This document shows positions 42,418 to 50,308 of a stretch of 64,000 nucleotides of DNA, in pieces. How positions within the stretch are numbered: the stretch's first letter is position 1; every line of letters starts with the position of its first letter. Under the pieces are notes generated by a model. The model was not told where the DNA came from. It saw nothing but the letters and a program-made list of their open reading frames with translations, and made no database searches. The DNA comes from Chryseobacterium culicis (GTDB taxonomy: Bacteria; Bacteroidota; Bacteroidia; Flavobacteriales; Weeksellaceae), in NCBI RefSeq assembly GCF_900108365.1, contig NZ_FNWQ01000001.1, forward strand, positions 186,001-250,000. Reading direction: 5' to 3'. The translations under genes were made by a program, and so were the position numbers.

Positions 42418-43548
42418 ATGATATTATCTTCGAAAAAAAATAGCAGCTTTTTGTTATATTCTTCCTTTTTAATTATGATTTTTCTTTATGTCATTTTTAA
42501 ATTATACGGAAAGGCTGCATTATCTATTCATGAGTGGACGTTGTCTGACTGGCTGGTCAACTATGAAGACGGAGGGTTTAAACGTCGGGGAATAAGTGGA
42601 ACTCTATTTTTTGCTATACAGGATACCTTCGGTATACCTTTACCTTTTCAGGTATATATCGTGCAGATTGTTTGTTATGCGCTTATTTTTTGTGCGTATT
42701 TCAGGCTGTTATTAACAAAGACAATAGATTGGAACATTTTACTGCTGTTATGTTCCCCGCTTTGCTTTATGTACTTTCCCGTTAATTTATCTTATTCCGG
42801 CAAAAGAGAAATGATTCTTTTCGCGCTTGCCGCATTTTTTGCTTTAGGTAAAATGACTGTCCTTAAGGAAAGAATTTTTTTGATCTTATTTTGTTTAAGT
42901 CTGTTTATCCATGAAATGTTTTATTTTTTCCTTCCTTTTTTTATTGCCATACATTTTATTAAAACAGGAGAAAAGAAATACTCCCTTTGGCTGCTCTTTT
43001 TCGCTTTTTCTACCATCATCATGGGTATTCTGTTTTTTTTCGGAAATGAAATCAATGGCGGTAAGAGTTTGGATATTATAAGGCAAAGAGGGGTGGTTTT
43101 TAGCGATAATAATATTTTTCTGTATAAATTTTCGGATGGAATTGAACTTATAAAGCATGAGGTTGTTTCCTATCTTTTCTTCATTTTGGAACTCGTTCTT
43201 GAAGTTTCAATGTTTTTATATTATGTATTTACATTTTATAGAAACAAATTTAATGCACTGATCAAATTTGTTGCAGTAAGTCTCCTTTGGGTATCACCCT
43301 TGTATATCTTAGGGATTGACTGGTACAGATGGGATCATATCTATTCGATGCTTCTGTTAATTATTGTAATTTCTATATTGCCGGATAAAGTAGGTTCCGG
43401 AATTTCATTTAACCAGAATAGGTTCTTGAAAAGTTTCCTTTTTATTAATATTATATTTTTTATCTTTTTCTTTATCCATATTCAATATGATGGAAGAGGT
43501 CTTTCCTTACAGAAAGTAAAAGAATATTATTTTTCTAAGTTCTTTTAG
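42418..43548 (+). CDS. Polytopic membrane protein of unknown function
   Basis: A 376-residue protein with about nine to ten predicted membrane helices. Between the first two helices lies the polar motif YEDGGFKRRGISG, and a later loop has GIDWYRWDHIYSM. Together they suggest an enzyme-like membrane protein of the sugar or polysaccharide class, but I cannot assign a family. It sits between the nusG terminator and the VGINT operon, where related genomes usually continue directly to rplK. A gap of about 290 nt follows, with no ORF. Confidence 0.65.
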   Translation: MILSSKKNSSFLLYSSFLIMIFLYVIFKLYGKAALSIHEWTLSDWLVNYEDGGFKRRGISGTLFFAIQDTFGIPLPFQVYIVQIVCYALIFCAYFRLLLTKTIDWNILLLLCSPLCFMYFPVNLSYSGKREMILFALAAFFALGKMTVLKERIFLILFCLSLFIHEMFYFFLPFFIAIHFIKTGEKKYSLWLLFFAFSTIIMGILFFFGNEINGGKSLDIIRQRGVVFSDNNIFLYKFSDGIELIKHEVVSYLFFILELVLEVSMFLYYVFTFYRNKFNALIKFVAVSLLWVSPLYILGIDWYRWDHIYSMLLLIIVISILPDKVGSGISFNQNRFLKSFLFINIIFFIFFFIHIQYDGRGLSLQKVKEYYFSKFF

Positions 43549-43838
43549 TGTTTGACCGAGCAAATTCACCGTTCTGCTGCCAGAAAAGACTTTCCTTTAA
43601 TTAAATGATCACCATCTGGAGAATAGATAGAGTTTTCTGTATCAATGTTTTTGTACTGCCATTAATTCACCCATGGATGGCATACTTCTTGCAACACTCT
43701 GTTAACTAATCCAAATAATTTTATATTTTTTATTTCATACACTGTTTACAGGTGTATGGAGTGCTTATATTTAAAAGAAATAAAGAATATAAAATCGGAA
43801 CGAGTATCCAAAACACAAGCTTTAAATAACACAACCCA

Positions 43839-44459
43839 ATGACAAAAATTATTTCGATGATCATTTTGGTGGGCACCTCTATGCTCGCAAGTGCTCAGGT
43901 TGGTATCAATACTACTGCGCCTGAAAAAGAACTTACCGTGAATGGTACCATGAAGACATCAGGAATTGTTTTCAAACAGCCGATGGAAAAACTGAAAGCG
44001 GACGAGAATTACACTTTCATTATTAAATCTCCGGCACCCGAAAATAAAATTACTGCGTACAACGATTCCTTTGTACCCAATTCACCGGCTCCGATAAACC
44101 TGATTCAGTTTAAAATTACATGTGATCCATCCGATAAAGATTGGGTCAATCAGTTTGATACAAAGATCAATTCCAATAAATTTCTGGTGGTGATATCATC
44201 ATTTGGATTTACACAGCCTACAAGGACTTTCTCTGCGGATTGGTTGACACCTGTGCCTCAGATCTTTGCGTACTCCTCAGGAGGAACCTGGAAACTTAAA
44301 GCAGATTATCAGGGGTTTGCTCCGGATAACTCTTTCCCTACAGGCGTGTGGACGCTAAATTTATTGGTCTTCGACAGATCATACGCTAAAGAATTTAACC
44401 CTACGCAGAATCTCAATGCTTCAACTACCGGTGCTGCTACAGCTCCGTTAATTCAATAA
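43839..44459 (+). CDS. Secreted VGINT-module protein 1 of three
   Basis: A 206-residue exported protein. The signal peptide (MTKIISMIILVGTSMLASA) is followed by QVGINTTAPEKELTVNGTMK. The remainder is beta-rich with a conserved FDTKINSNKFLVVISSFGF segment that is also recognisable in the next two genes. No type IX sorting domain is visible. It is the first gene of a compact three-gene unit (gaps of 9 and 6 nt), so the three may act together at the surface. Confidence 0.7.
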   Translation: MTKIISMIILVGTSMLASAQVGINTTAPEKELTVNGTMKTSGIVFKQPMEKLKADENYTFIIKSPAPENKITAYNDSFVPNSPAPINLIQFKITCDPSDKDWVNQFDTKINSNKFLVVISSFGFTQPTRTFSADWLTPVPQIFAYSSGGTWKLKADYQGFAPDNSFPTGVWTLNLLVFDRSYAKEFNPTQNLNASTTGAATAPLIQ

Positions 44460-44468
44460 AATACAACT

Positions 44469-45116
44469 ATGAAAAAAATAATTGCGGTACTTTTTACAGG
44501 TTTTGCTGTTGTAAGTACGTATGCACAAGTAGGAATTAATACTAAAACACCTAAAGGAACTCTCGATGTTGAAGGAGAAACATTGGTAGAGTCTTATTTA
44601 ATAGATACAGAGAACACAAAGGCAAACGGAAACTATCTTCTGCTTACCCGTTCTAAAGATACTTCACCAGTAGGTAAGGTTAAGCTGCTGGACATATCAC
44701 TCCGTAATGTAGCTCCTGTAAATATGTATAATGTTGTACTGACCAATGTAAGACAGGATGAAGTTGTGAACCTCAATACAGGATTAGATGTAAATAAATA
44801 TGTAGTGGCCATTACAGGTGCTGTTTTTACGGGAGCGGTCTCAGCGGCAAATACCACAACCAGTCCCAAATCATATGGTTCTTATGCGACTGAAATTACG
44901 CAGGTAACCAATGCAGGTAAAAACTATCATGCTATTAATTTAGCTTTTAAAGGGGCTGGAACAGTTTCTTCTCAAAACGGAACCTGGACATTTACTTTGA
45001 ATGTATTTGAAAAGTCATTAGTTAAAGACTGGGGAACTTTCAATGGTTCTGTTTCAGCATCAGCTTCACCGGGATATTCCGGACTATCAACCAATACGCC
45101 TCTAGGGCTTCAATAA
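44469..45116 (+). CDS. Secreted VGINT-module protein 2 of three
   Basis: A 215-residue exported protein, paralogous to its neighbours. The signal peptide (MKKIIAVLFTGFAVVSTYA) precedes QVGINTKTPKGTLDVEGETL. The NTGLDVNKYVVAITGAVF segment corresponds to the FDTKINSNKFLVVISS segment of gene 1. The end, WTFTLNVFEKSLVKDW, parallels WTLNLLVFDRSYAKEF there. Function unknown. Confidence 0.7.
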   Translation: MKKIIAVLFTGFAVVSTYAQVGINTKTPKGTLDVEGETLVESYLIDTENTKANGNYLLLTRSKDTSPVGKVKLLDISLRNVAPVNMYNVVLTNVRQDEVVNLNTGLDVNKYVVAITGAVFTGAVSAANTTTSPKSYGSYATEITQVTNAGKNYHAINLAFKGAGTVSSQNGTWTFTLNVFEKSLVKDWGTFNGSVSASASPGYSGLSTNTPLGLQ

Positions 45117-45122
45117 AAGACT

Positions 45123-45791
45123 ATGAAAAAGAGAATTTATATCACTATAATAATGTGTCTTGGGATATTTTTGAATGCCCAAAAAGGAAAAGTAGGAATA
45201 AACACAGCCACCCCTGCAGAAACACTTGATGTTAACGGAAAGACTTACACCAATACATTATATCTGAGGAATCCGGGAGAACCTACCATGACGGGTGGAA
45301 GCTTTTTAGCCACTTCTCAGAATGGTTTGCAGCTGTATGATCCATCTCTGGAAAGCAGTGGATTATTTAATTATCTAAAACTCACCCTTACCGGAGTATC
45401 CGGAGCAGGAATTACAGATTATGATACCAAAATTGATGCAAACAATTTTCTGGTGATCCTTCACAACTACTCTTTCAAACTTAATGATGGAACTACCAAC
45501 GTAATGCTTGATTACGGAGACAATGGGGTGAATGACAACAAACAGGGATCACCGGATGTGGTAGCATTCAAAAGCAACGGAACCTGGCATATCAGAGCCA
45601 GATTTACAGACAGCAGAATTATTGCGGCCACTTCAGCTACCCCGTCAAGAACGTACAACAACTTTACCGTTGATCTGTATTTAATGGCTTACAGAAGGCT
45701 GATTGAAAAACAGAATATCAGCGATATTAATGCGGATCTCGGAGGAACAGACGGTTCTACCCAGACGATCAATAAACCATCCGGTTTTTAA
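45123..45791 (+). CDS. Secreted VGINT-module protein 3 of three
   Basis: A 222-residue exported protein of the same family. The signal peptide (MKKRIYITIIMCLGIFLNA) precedes KVGINTATPAETLDVNGKTY. It retains the YDTKIDANNFLVILHNYSF and FTVDLYLMAYRRLIEK segments shared by the trio. It ends at a strong terminator, which closes the insertion between nusG and rplK. Confidence 0.7.
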   Translation: MKKRIYITIIMCLGIFLNAQKGKVGINTATPAETLDVNGKTYTNTLYLRNPGEPTMTGGSFLATSQNGLQLYDPSLESSGLFNYLKLTLTGVSGAGITDYDTKIDANNFLVILHNYSFKLNDGTTNVMLDYGDNGVNDNKQGSPDVVAFKSNGTWHIRARFTDSRIIAATSATPSRTYNNFTVDLYLMAYRRLIEKQNISDINADLGGTDGSTQTINKPSGF

Positions 45792-45814
45792 TTAATTTTT
45801 CATTTTAAATAAAG

Positions 45815-45848
45815 AAACGGTTATTTACATTAAATAGCCGTTTTTCTT
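45815..45848 (+). terminator. Terminator of the VGINT trio
   Basis: A 13-bp stem AAACGGTTATTTA/TAAATAGCCGTTT (one G-U) with a 3-nt loop, followed by T-rich DNA. Confidence 0.85.
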
Positions 45849-45930
45849 TTTTCTCCGGAGGATCTGAAAATAAATGGGAAACATCTTATGATTTATTTTC
45901 TTTAAACTTTTTAAAAATCAGCAATTTCCA

Positions 45931-45961
45931 TTTGCTATTTCAAAAATATTTTATACTTTTG
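45931..45961 (+). promoter_or_regulatory. Promoter of the rplK operon
   Basis: TTTG (45931-45934), a 19-nt spacer and TACTTTTG (45954-45961) match the consensus. A leader of about 90 nt precedes rplK. Confidence 0.85.
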
Positions 45962-45971
45962 CAGTCCAAAA

Positions 45972-46006
45972 AGTAGGTTTATTGTTATGTGAGTGCATAA
46001 CCTACT
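45972..46006 (+). promoter_or_regulatory. Leader hairpin upstream of rplK, possible L1 autoregulatory site
   Basis: AGTAGGTT (45972-45979) pairs with AACCTACT (45999-46006), with inner TTATG/CATAA as an alternative. L1 is known to repress the L11-L1 operon by binding its leader in other bacteria; here the link is inference. Confidence 0.45.
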
Positions 46007-46058
46007 GAATAATAAATGCTTCCAAACTCATTAATTATTCAAATTTAAAAAACAAACA

Positions 46059-46502
46059 ATGGCTAAGAAAGTCTTTAAAATGGTAAAGCTTCAGGTGAAA
46101 GGTGGCGCAGCTAACCCTTCTCCACCAGTAGGTCCAGCATTGGGTTCTGCAGGTGTGAACATCATGGAGTTTTGTAAGCAATTTAACGGAAGAACCCAAG
46201 ATAAGCCAGGGCAAGTTTTACCTGTAGTAATTACAGTATATGAAGACAAATCTTTTGAATTCATTATTAAAACTCCACCTGCAGCAATCCAGTTAATGGA
46301 TGCAGCTAAGATCAAGGGAGGTTCTGGTGAACCAAACAGAAACAAAGTAGGTTCTGTAACTTGGGAACAAGTAAAGAAAATCGCTGAAGATAAAATGGCG
46401 GATCTTAACTGTTTTACATTAGACTCTGCTCTTTCTATGGTTGCAGGTACTGCTAGATCTATGGGATTAAGAGTAACAGGAACTAAACCAACTAACGCTT
46501 AA
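46059..46502 (+). CDS. rplK: 50S ribosomal protein L11
   Basis: A 147-residue ribosomal protein of the GTPase-associated centre. It has the typical [20 protein letters not shown] opening with the conserved proline-rich turn. It is the first gene of the L11-L1-L10-L7/12 operon. Confidence 0.98.
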   Translation: MAKKVFKMVKLQVKGGAANPSPPVGPALGSAGVNIMEFCKQFNGRTQDKPGQVLPVVITVYEDKSFEFIIKTPPAAIQLMDAAKIKGGSGEPNRNKVGSVTWEQVKKIAEDKMADLNCFTLDSALSMVAGTARSMGLRVTGTKPTNA

Positions 46503-46513
46503 AACTTAAAGAA

Positions 46514-47206
46514 ATGGCAAAATTAACTAAAAAGCAAAAGGAAGCTTTAAGCAAAGTAGAAAAAGGAAGAATCTATAACCTTGAAGAAGGTTCAGCTCTT
46601 GTAAAAGAAGTGAACACTACAAAGTTTGATGCTTCTGTAGATATCGCTGTAAGATTAGGTGTAGACCCTAGAAAAGCAAACCAGATGGTAAGAGGTGTTG
46701 TATCTCTTCCTCACGGTACTGGTAAAGATGTTAAAGTATTAGCTCTTGTAACACCAGATAAAGAAGCAGAAGCTAAAGCTGCTGGTGCTGACTATGTAGG
46801 TCTTGACGAATATTTACAAAAAATCAAAGAAGGTTGGACAGACGTTGACGTTATCGTTACGATGCCAGCTGTAATGGGTAAATTAGGTCCGTTAGGTAGA
46901 GTATTAGGTCCAAGAGGTTTAATGCCAAACCCTAAATCAGGAACTGTAACCATGGAAATTGGTAAAGCAGTAACTGAAGTAAAAGCAGGTAAAATTGATT
47001 TCAAAGTAGATAAGTATGGTATCATCCATGCTGGTATTGGTAAAGTATCTTTCGATGCTGCTAAGATCAAAGAAAATGCTCAGGAGCTTATCCAGACATT
47101 GATCAAAATGAAACCAACTGCTGCTAAAGGAACTTATGTGAAGAGCATCTATTTGTCTTCTACAATGAGCCCGGGTATTGCAATTGATACTAAATCTGTT
47201 AACTAA
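46514..47206 (+). CDS. rplA: 50S ribosomal protein L1
   Basis: A 230-residue L1-stalk protein. It contains the signature [20 protein letters not shown] and ends [15 protein letters not shown]. It lies 11 nt after rplK. As well as being ribosomal, L1 is the classic translational repressor of this operon. Confidence 0.98.
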   Translation: MAKLTKKQKEALSKVEKGRIYNLEEGSALVKEVNTTKFDASVDIAVRLGVDPRKANQMVRGVVSLPHGTGKDVKVLALVTPDKEAEAKAAGADYVGLDEYLQKIKEGWTDVDVIVTMPAVMGKLGPLGRVLGPRGLMPNPKSGTVTMEIGKAVTEVKAGKIDFKVDKYGIIHAGIGKVSFDAAKIKENAQELIQTLIKMKPTAAKGTYVKSIYLSSTMSPGIAIDTKSVN

Positions 47207-47223
47207 TATTTAATCCTAAGACA

Positions 47224-47817
47224 ATGACAAAAGACCAAAAAGTTGTAGCAATACAAGAGATCAAAGACTTGCTTCAGGATGCAAAAGTAGTATACGTAGC
47301 AGATCTAGATGGTTTGAACGCTGCTAAATCTTCAGATTTCAGAAGACAGGCTTTCAAGCAAAATATCAAAGTGAAAGTGGTAAAAAATACCCTTTTACAA
47401 AAAGCAATGGAGCAGATTGAAGGAGTAGATTTCTCTGAAATGTTCGAAACATTCAAAGGAAACTCTGCTTTAATGATTGCTGAGACAGCTAACGCTCCTG
47501 CAAAATTAATCAAAGATTTTAGAAAGAAAGACGAGAAGCCTGCTTTGAAGTCTGCTTTCGTACAAGAAACATTCTATGTTGGTGACAATAACCTTGATAC
47601 TTTAGTAAGCATCAAGTCTAGAGAAGAAATGATCGGTGAAATCATCGGATTACTTCAGTCTCCAATTCAAAGAGTTGTTTCTGCTCTTCAAAACAAATCT
47701 GAAGCTGTAGAAGCTCAAGCTGAAGAAGCTGCTCCTGCGGTAGAAGAAACTCCTGCTGCTGAAGCTCCGGAAGCTCCTGCTGCAGAAAGCACTGACGAAA
47801 CGCCAGCTGCTGAATAA
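47224..47817 (+). CDS. rplJ: 50S ribosomal protein L10
   Basis: A 197-residue L10, the base of the L7/L12 stalk. The N-terminal rRNA-binding part (MTKDQKVVAIQEIKDLLQDA) and the helix for L7/12 binding are present. The last 35 residues are an Ala/Glu/Pro-rich acidic tail, longer than in E. coli. Confidence 0.97.
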   Translation: MTKDQKVVAIQEIKDLLQDAKVVYVADLDGLNAAKSSDFRRQAFKQNIKVKVVKNTLLQKAMEQIEGVDFSEMFETFKGNSALMIAETANAPAKLIKDFRKKDEKPALKSAFVQETFYVGDNNLDTLVSIKSREEMIGEIIGLLQSPIQRVVSALQNKSEAVEAQAEEAAPAVEETPAAEAPEAPAAESTDETPAAE

Positions 47818-47863
47818 TTACACTCAAAAAATTAAATAAATAATCAACAAAAACATTACAACA

Positions 47864-48232
47864 ATGTCAGATTTAAAAAATTTAGCTGAAACGCTAGTAA
47901 ACCTAACTGTAAAAGACGTAAACGAATTAGCTGCTATCCTTAAGGATGAGTACGGAATTGAGCCAGCTGCTGCTGCTGTAGTAGTTGCTGCAGGTGGAGC
48001 AGGTGAAGCTGCTGAAGAAAAGACTGAATTCGATGTAATTCTTAAGTCTGCAGGTGCTTCTAAATTAGCTATCGTTAAATTAGTAAAAGATTTAACTGGT
48101 GCTGGTCTTAAAGAAGCTAAAGATATCGTAGACGGTGCTCCTGCTCCAATCAAGCAAGGTGTATCTAAAGACGAAGCTGAAGCTCTTAAGAAGCAATTAG
48201 AAGAAGCTGGTGCTGAAGTAGAATTGAAATAA
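47864..48232 (+). CDS. rplL: 50S ribosomal protein L7/L12
   Basis: A 122-residue acidic stalk protein. The N-terminal dimerisation domain, the Ala-rich hinge ([20 protein letters not shown]) and the C-terminal domain with [12 protein letters not shown] are all present. It ends the operon at a strong terminator. Confidence 0.98.
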   Translation: MSDLKNLAETLVNLTVKDVNELAAILKDEYGIEPAAAAVVVAAGGAGEAAEEKTEFDVILKSAGASKLAIVKLVKDLTGAGLKEAKDIVDGAPAPIKQGVSKDEAEALKKQLEEAGAEVELK

Positions 48233-48254
48233 TTTCAATTGTATATAAATATAG

Positions 48255-48285
48255 GAGCCCGGGCATCTGCCCGGGCTCTTTTTTT
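48255..48285 (+). terminator. Terminator of the rplKAJL operon
   Basis: A perfect 10-bp stem GAGCCCGGGC/GCCCGGGCTC with a 4-nt loop and seven T. It separates rplL from rpoB transcription. Confidence 0.92.
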
Positions 48286-48454
48286 GTATGTAAGTCTTTG
48301 TAAATCCGTAGTTTAATTTATAATGGTATTGTGTTATTATTAAATCATCTTATATTGTATTTTATTATGATTGATTATTTGATATAAATTAACATAATAT
48401 TGTGTTGATATTTTTGTCTTATGCGTTATTTATGTATGTTTTTATTAATAAAGT

Positions 48455-48484
48455 ATTGTTTTGATTGAAAATATATTATATTTG
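48455..48484 (+). promoter_or_regulatory. Promoter of the small exported protein gene
   Basis: ATTG (48455-48458), an 18-nt spacer and TATATTTG (48477-48484). The predicted start lies about 16 nt before the TTG initiation codon. Confidence 0.7.
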
Positions 48485-48505
48485 CAGTGAAAAAACACAA
48501 CATAA

Positions 48506-49003
48506 TTGGATAGAAATTACTTTCTTTCCTACGGCCATAAGATAACGCTTCTATTGCTTTTGGCGGCTGTAGGAAAAATAAATGCTAAGCTTGTATCTGT
48601 GATGACGAAACCTGCGTTATCATGTGCAACAGATATTAATAATCATCTGCAACGGTGCTCGGCTGATGTTTCTATTTATTTATTTTCTGATGCAGATAAT
48701 CAAAACCTGTATGCCGTAAGCAAAACAAGTGCTGTTCAGAATAAAGCCCATTCTCTCTATTTCAAAAATTGTGGCTGTCCACTTAATTTCTTTAATAATA
48801 GTCATCTGCAGAAGCTTCTCCAAAGAGAGAGCAAATTAGTCACCATTCAAAATAGACGGAACAATCTGTCCCTGATTTCCCCATCAGATATTTTCCCGTT
48901 ATTGGAAGAGGTCAAAAAGCTCTATAACAATTCCGTTAAACTCATTGACGGTTTTAAGTTTATTGTTAAGATTCCTGATAAGCTGATGCATTCCCTTATT
49001 TAG
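48506..49003 (+). CDS. Small protein with a signal-anchor-like start, unknown function
   Basis: A 165-residue protein in a frame opened by TTG at 48506; no in-frame ATG occurs before residue 33. Residues 12-26 (KITLLLLLAAVGKIN) form a short hydrophobic segment like a signal sequence, followed by Cys-containing stretches (LSCATD, LQRCSAD, FKNCGCPLN). No family recognised. The well-spaced promoter directly upstream supports expression with a short leader. It may encode a regulator of the two surface genes downstream, but nothing in the sequence shows that. Confidence 0.5.
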   Translation: MDRNYFLSYGHKITLLLLLAAVGKINAKLVSVMTKPALSCATDINNHLQRCSADVSIYLFSDADNQNLYAVSKTSAVQNKAHSLYFKNCGCPLNFFNNSHLQKLLQRESKLVTIQNRRNNLSLISPSDIFPLLEEVKKLYNNSVKLIDGFKFIVKIPDKLMHSLI

Positions 49004-49136
49004 TAATATTTCTTACAATTTTGGAAACTCTTACAGTACAACCTGTTATTTCATTTATGATTTGAATGAGAGTGTCCTGGATTTGTCCTTTTAAAATAAA
49101 CACATCAACATAAAAAAACAGCAAATATCATTAGAA

Positions 49137-50270
49137 ATGAAAAACAAATTATTAACCATCGCTCTTTTATCATCTGGTTTGACCACGTTCGCTCAGGTAG
49201 GGATTAATACTTCGCAAGCGCAGGCAACACTTGATGTCGTAGGATCACCTTCTAATACAAGTAAACTGGACGGGGTAATAGCGCCAAGGCTTACTGGAGT
49301 ACAACTGAAAGCAAAAAACTATAGTGCAGCACAAACCGGTGCAATTGTATATGTTACAGCAATTGAAGCTTCGCCTACAGGACAAACTGTGGACGTGATA
49401 TCACCGGGATACTATTATTTTGACGGAACCAAATGGGGAAGCCTGGGCGGAAGCTGGCGGATAACAGGGAATACCGGTACAGCAGCTGCAACGGCGGCTT
49501 TAGGAACAGATATTGGAACCGGAAATTATTTAGGGACCAATGACAGTCAGAACTTAGTTCTGGCAACTCAAAAAAATGTAAAAGGAGTTTTAGACATTAA
49601 TGGAACTTTACAGGGAGGAAATGCTAATTCTGCTTCGGGTTCTTTCGCTTCATTTACGTGGGGTTCCAATAATACCCTTACCAACAGTACCTCCTCCAAC
49701 GTTGCATTGGGAAAAGACAATACGGTTTCTGCGCAGGGGAACTTTCCGGCTGTAGCTATTGGACTAAATAACACGGCCAATAATGGGGCTAAAGTAATAG
49801 GAAATAACAACAGCGCTACGGGTGCCAATAATCTGGTTTTTGGAAACCTTAATACGGTAACAGGAATTGCGGGGCTTACTATTGGGAATAATCATAACAA
49901 TAGTGGTGGAATTGCCATTGGAAGTGGAAATACAACCTCACTGAACAATATTGCTGTAGGTTCTGCCAATACAGCTACCGGTACAGAAGCTTTTGCAATA
50001 GGATTTTCCGGGCAGGCAGCTGCTGGGCAGCTGGTGTATGCCAACAAGGAGCATGTTTTCTTGAATAAAGGTAATGGAACAGATACCATCTTAGGAATCA
50101 ATATGGCTCCTACAGCAGCTACATCTACAGGTGCTGCGATCCAGATGAAAGGAATTGCTTCCGGAGCCAACGCAGCTTGTACAACAGCTGAAGAAGGTGC
50201 AATCCGGTATAACGCATCTACGAGAGTGCATGAAGGCTGCAATGGAACCAACTGGAAAGCACTTTACTAA
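49137..50270 (+). CDS. Secreted VGINT protein with YadA-like head repeats
   Basis: A 377-residue exported protein. The signal peptide (MKNKLLTIALLSSGLTTFA) precedes QVGINTSQAQATLDVVG, then DGVIAPRLTGVQLKAK and AQTGAIVYVT as in the gene at 3921. Residues about 165-300 consist of short repeats of the type AIGLNNTANNG, KVIGNNNSATGA, LVFGNLNTVTG and IAVGSANTATG, the left-handed beta-roll pattern of YadA/Hep_Hag adhesin heads. There is no membrane anchor. It lies 38 nt before the T9SS cargo gene and is probably co-transcribed with it. It is a candidate adhesin or surface-fibre protein. Confidence 0.75.
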   Translation: MKNKLLTIALLSSGLTTFAQVGINTSQAQATLDVVGSPSNTSKLDGVIAPRLTGVQLKAKNYSAAQTGAIVYVTAIEASPTGQTVDVISPGYYYFDGTKWGSLGGSWRITGNTGTAAATAALGTDIGTGNYLGTNDSQNLVLATQKNVKGVLDINGTLQGGNANSASGSFASFTWGSNNTLTNSTSSNVALGKDNTVSAQGNFPAVAIGLNNTANNGAKVIGNNNSATGANNLVFGNLNTVTGIAGLTIGNNHNNSGGIAIGSGNTTSLNNIAVGSANTATGTEAFAIGFSGQAAAGQLVYANKEHVFLNKGNGTDTILGINMAPTAATSTGAAIQMKGIASGANAACTTAEEGAIRYNASTRVHEGCNGTNWKALY

Positions 50271-50308
50271 TTCAATAAAAATAAACACAAACCTTAAAAA
50301 AATAAAAA

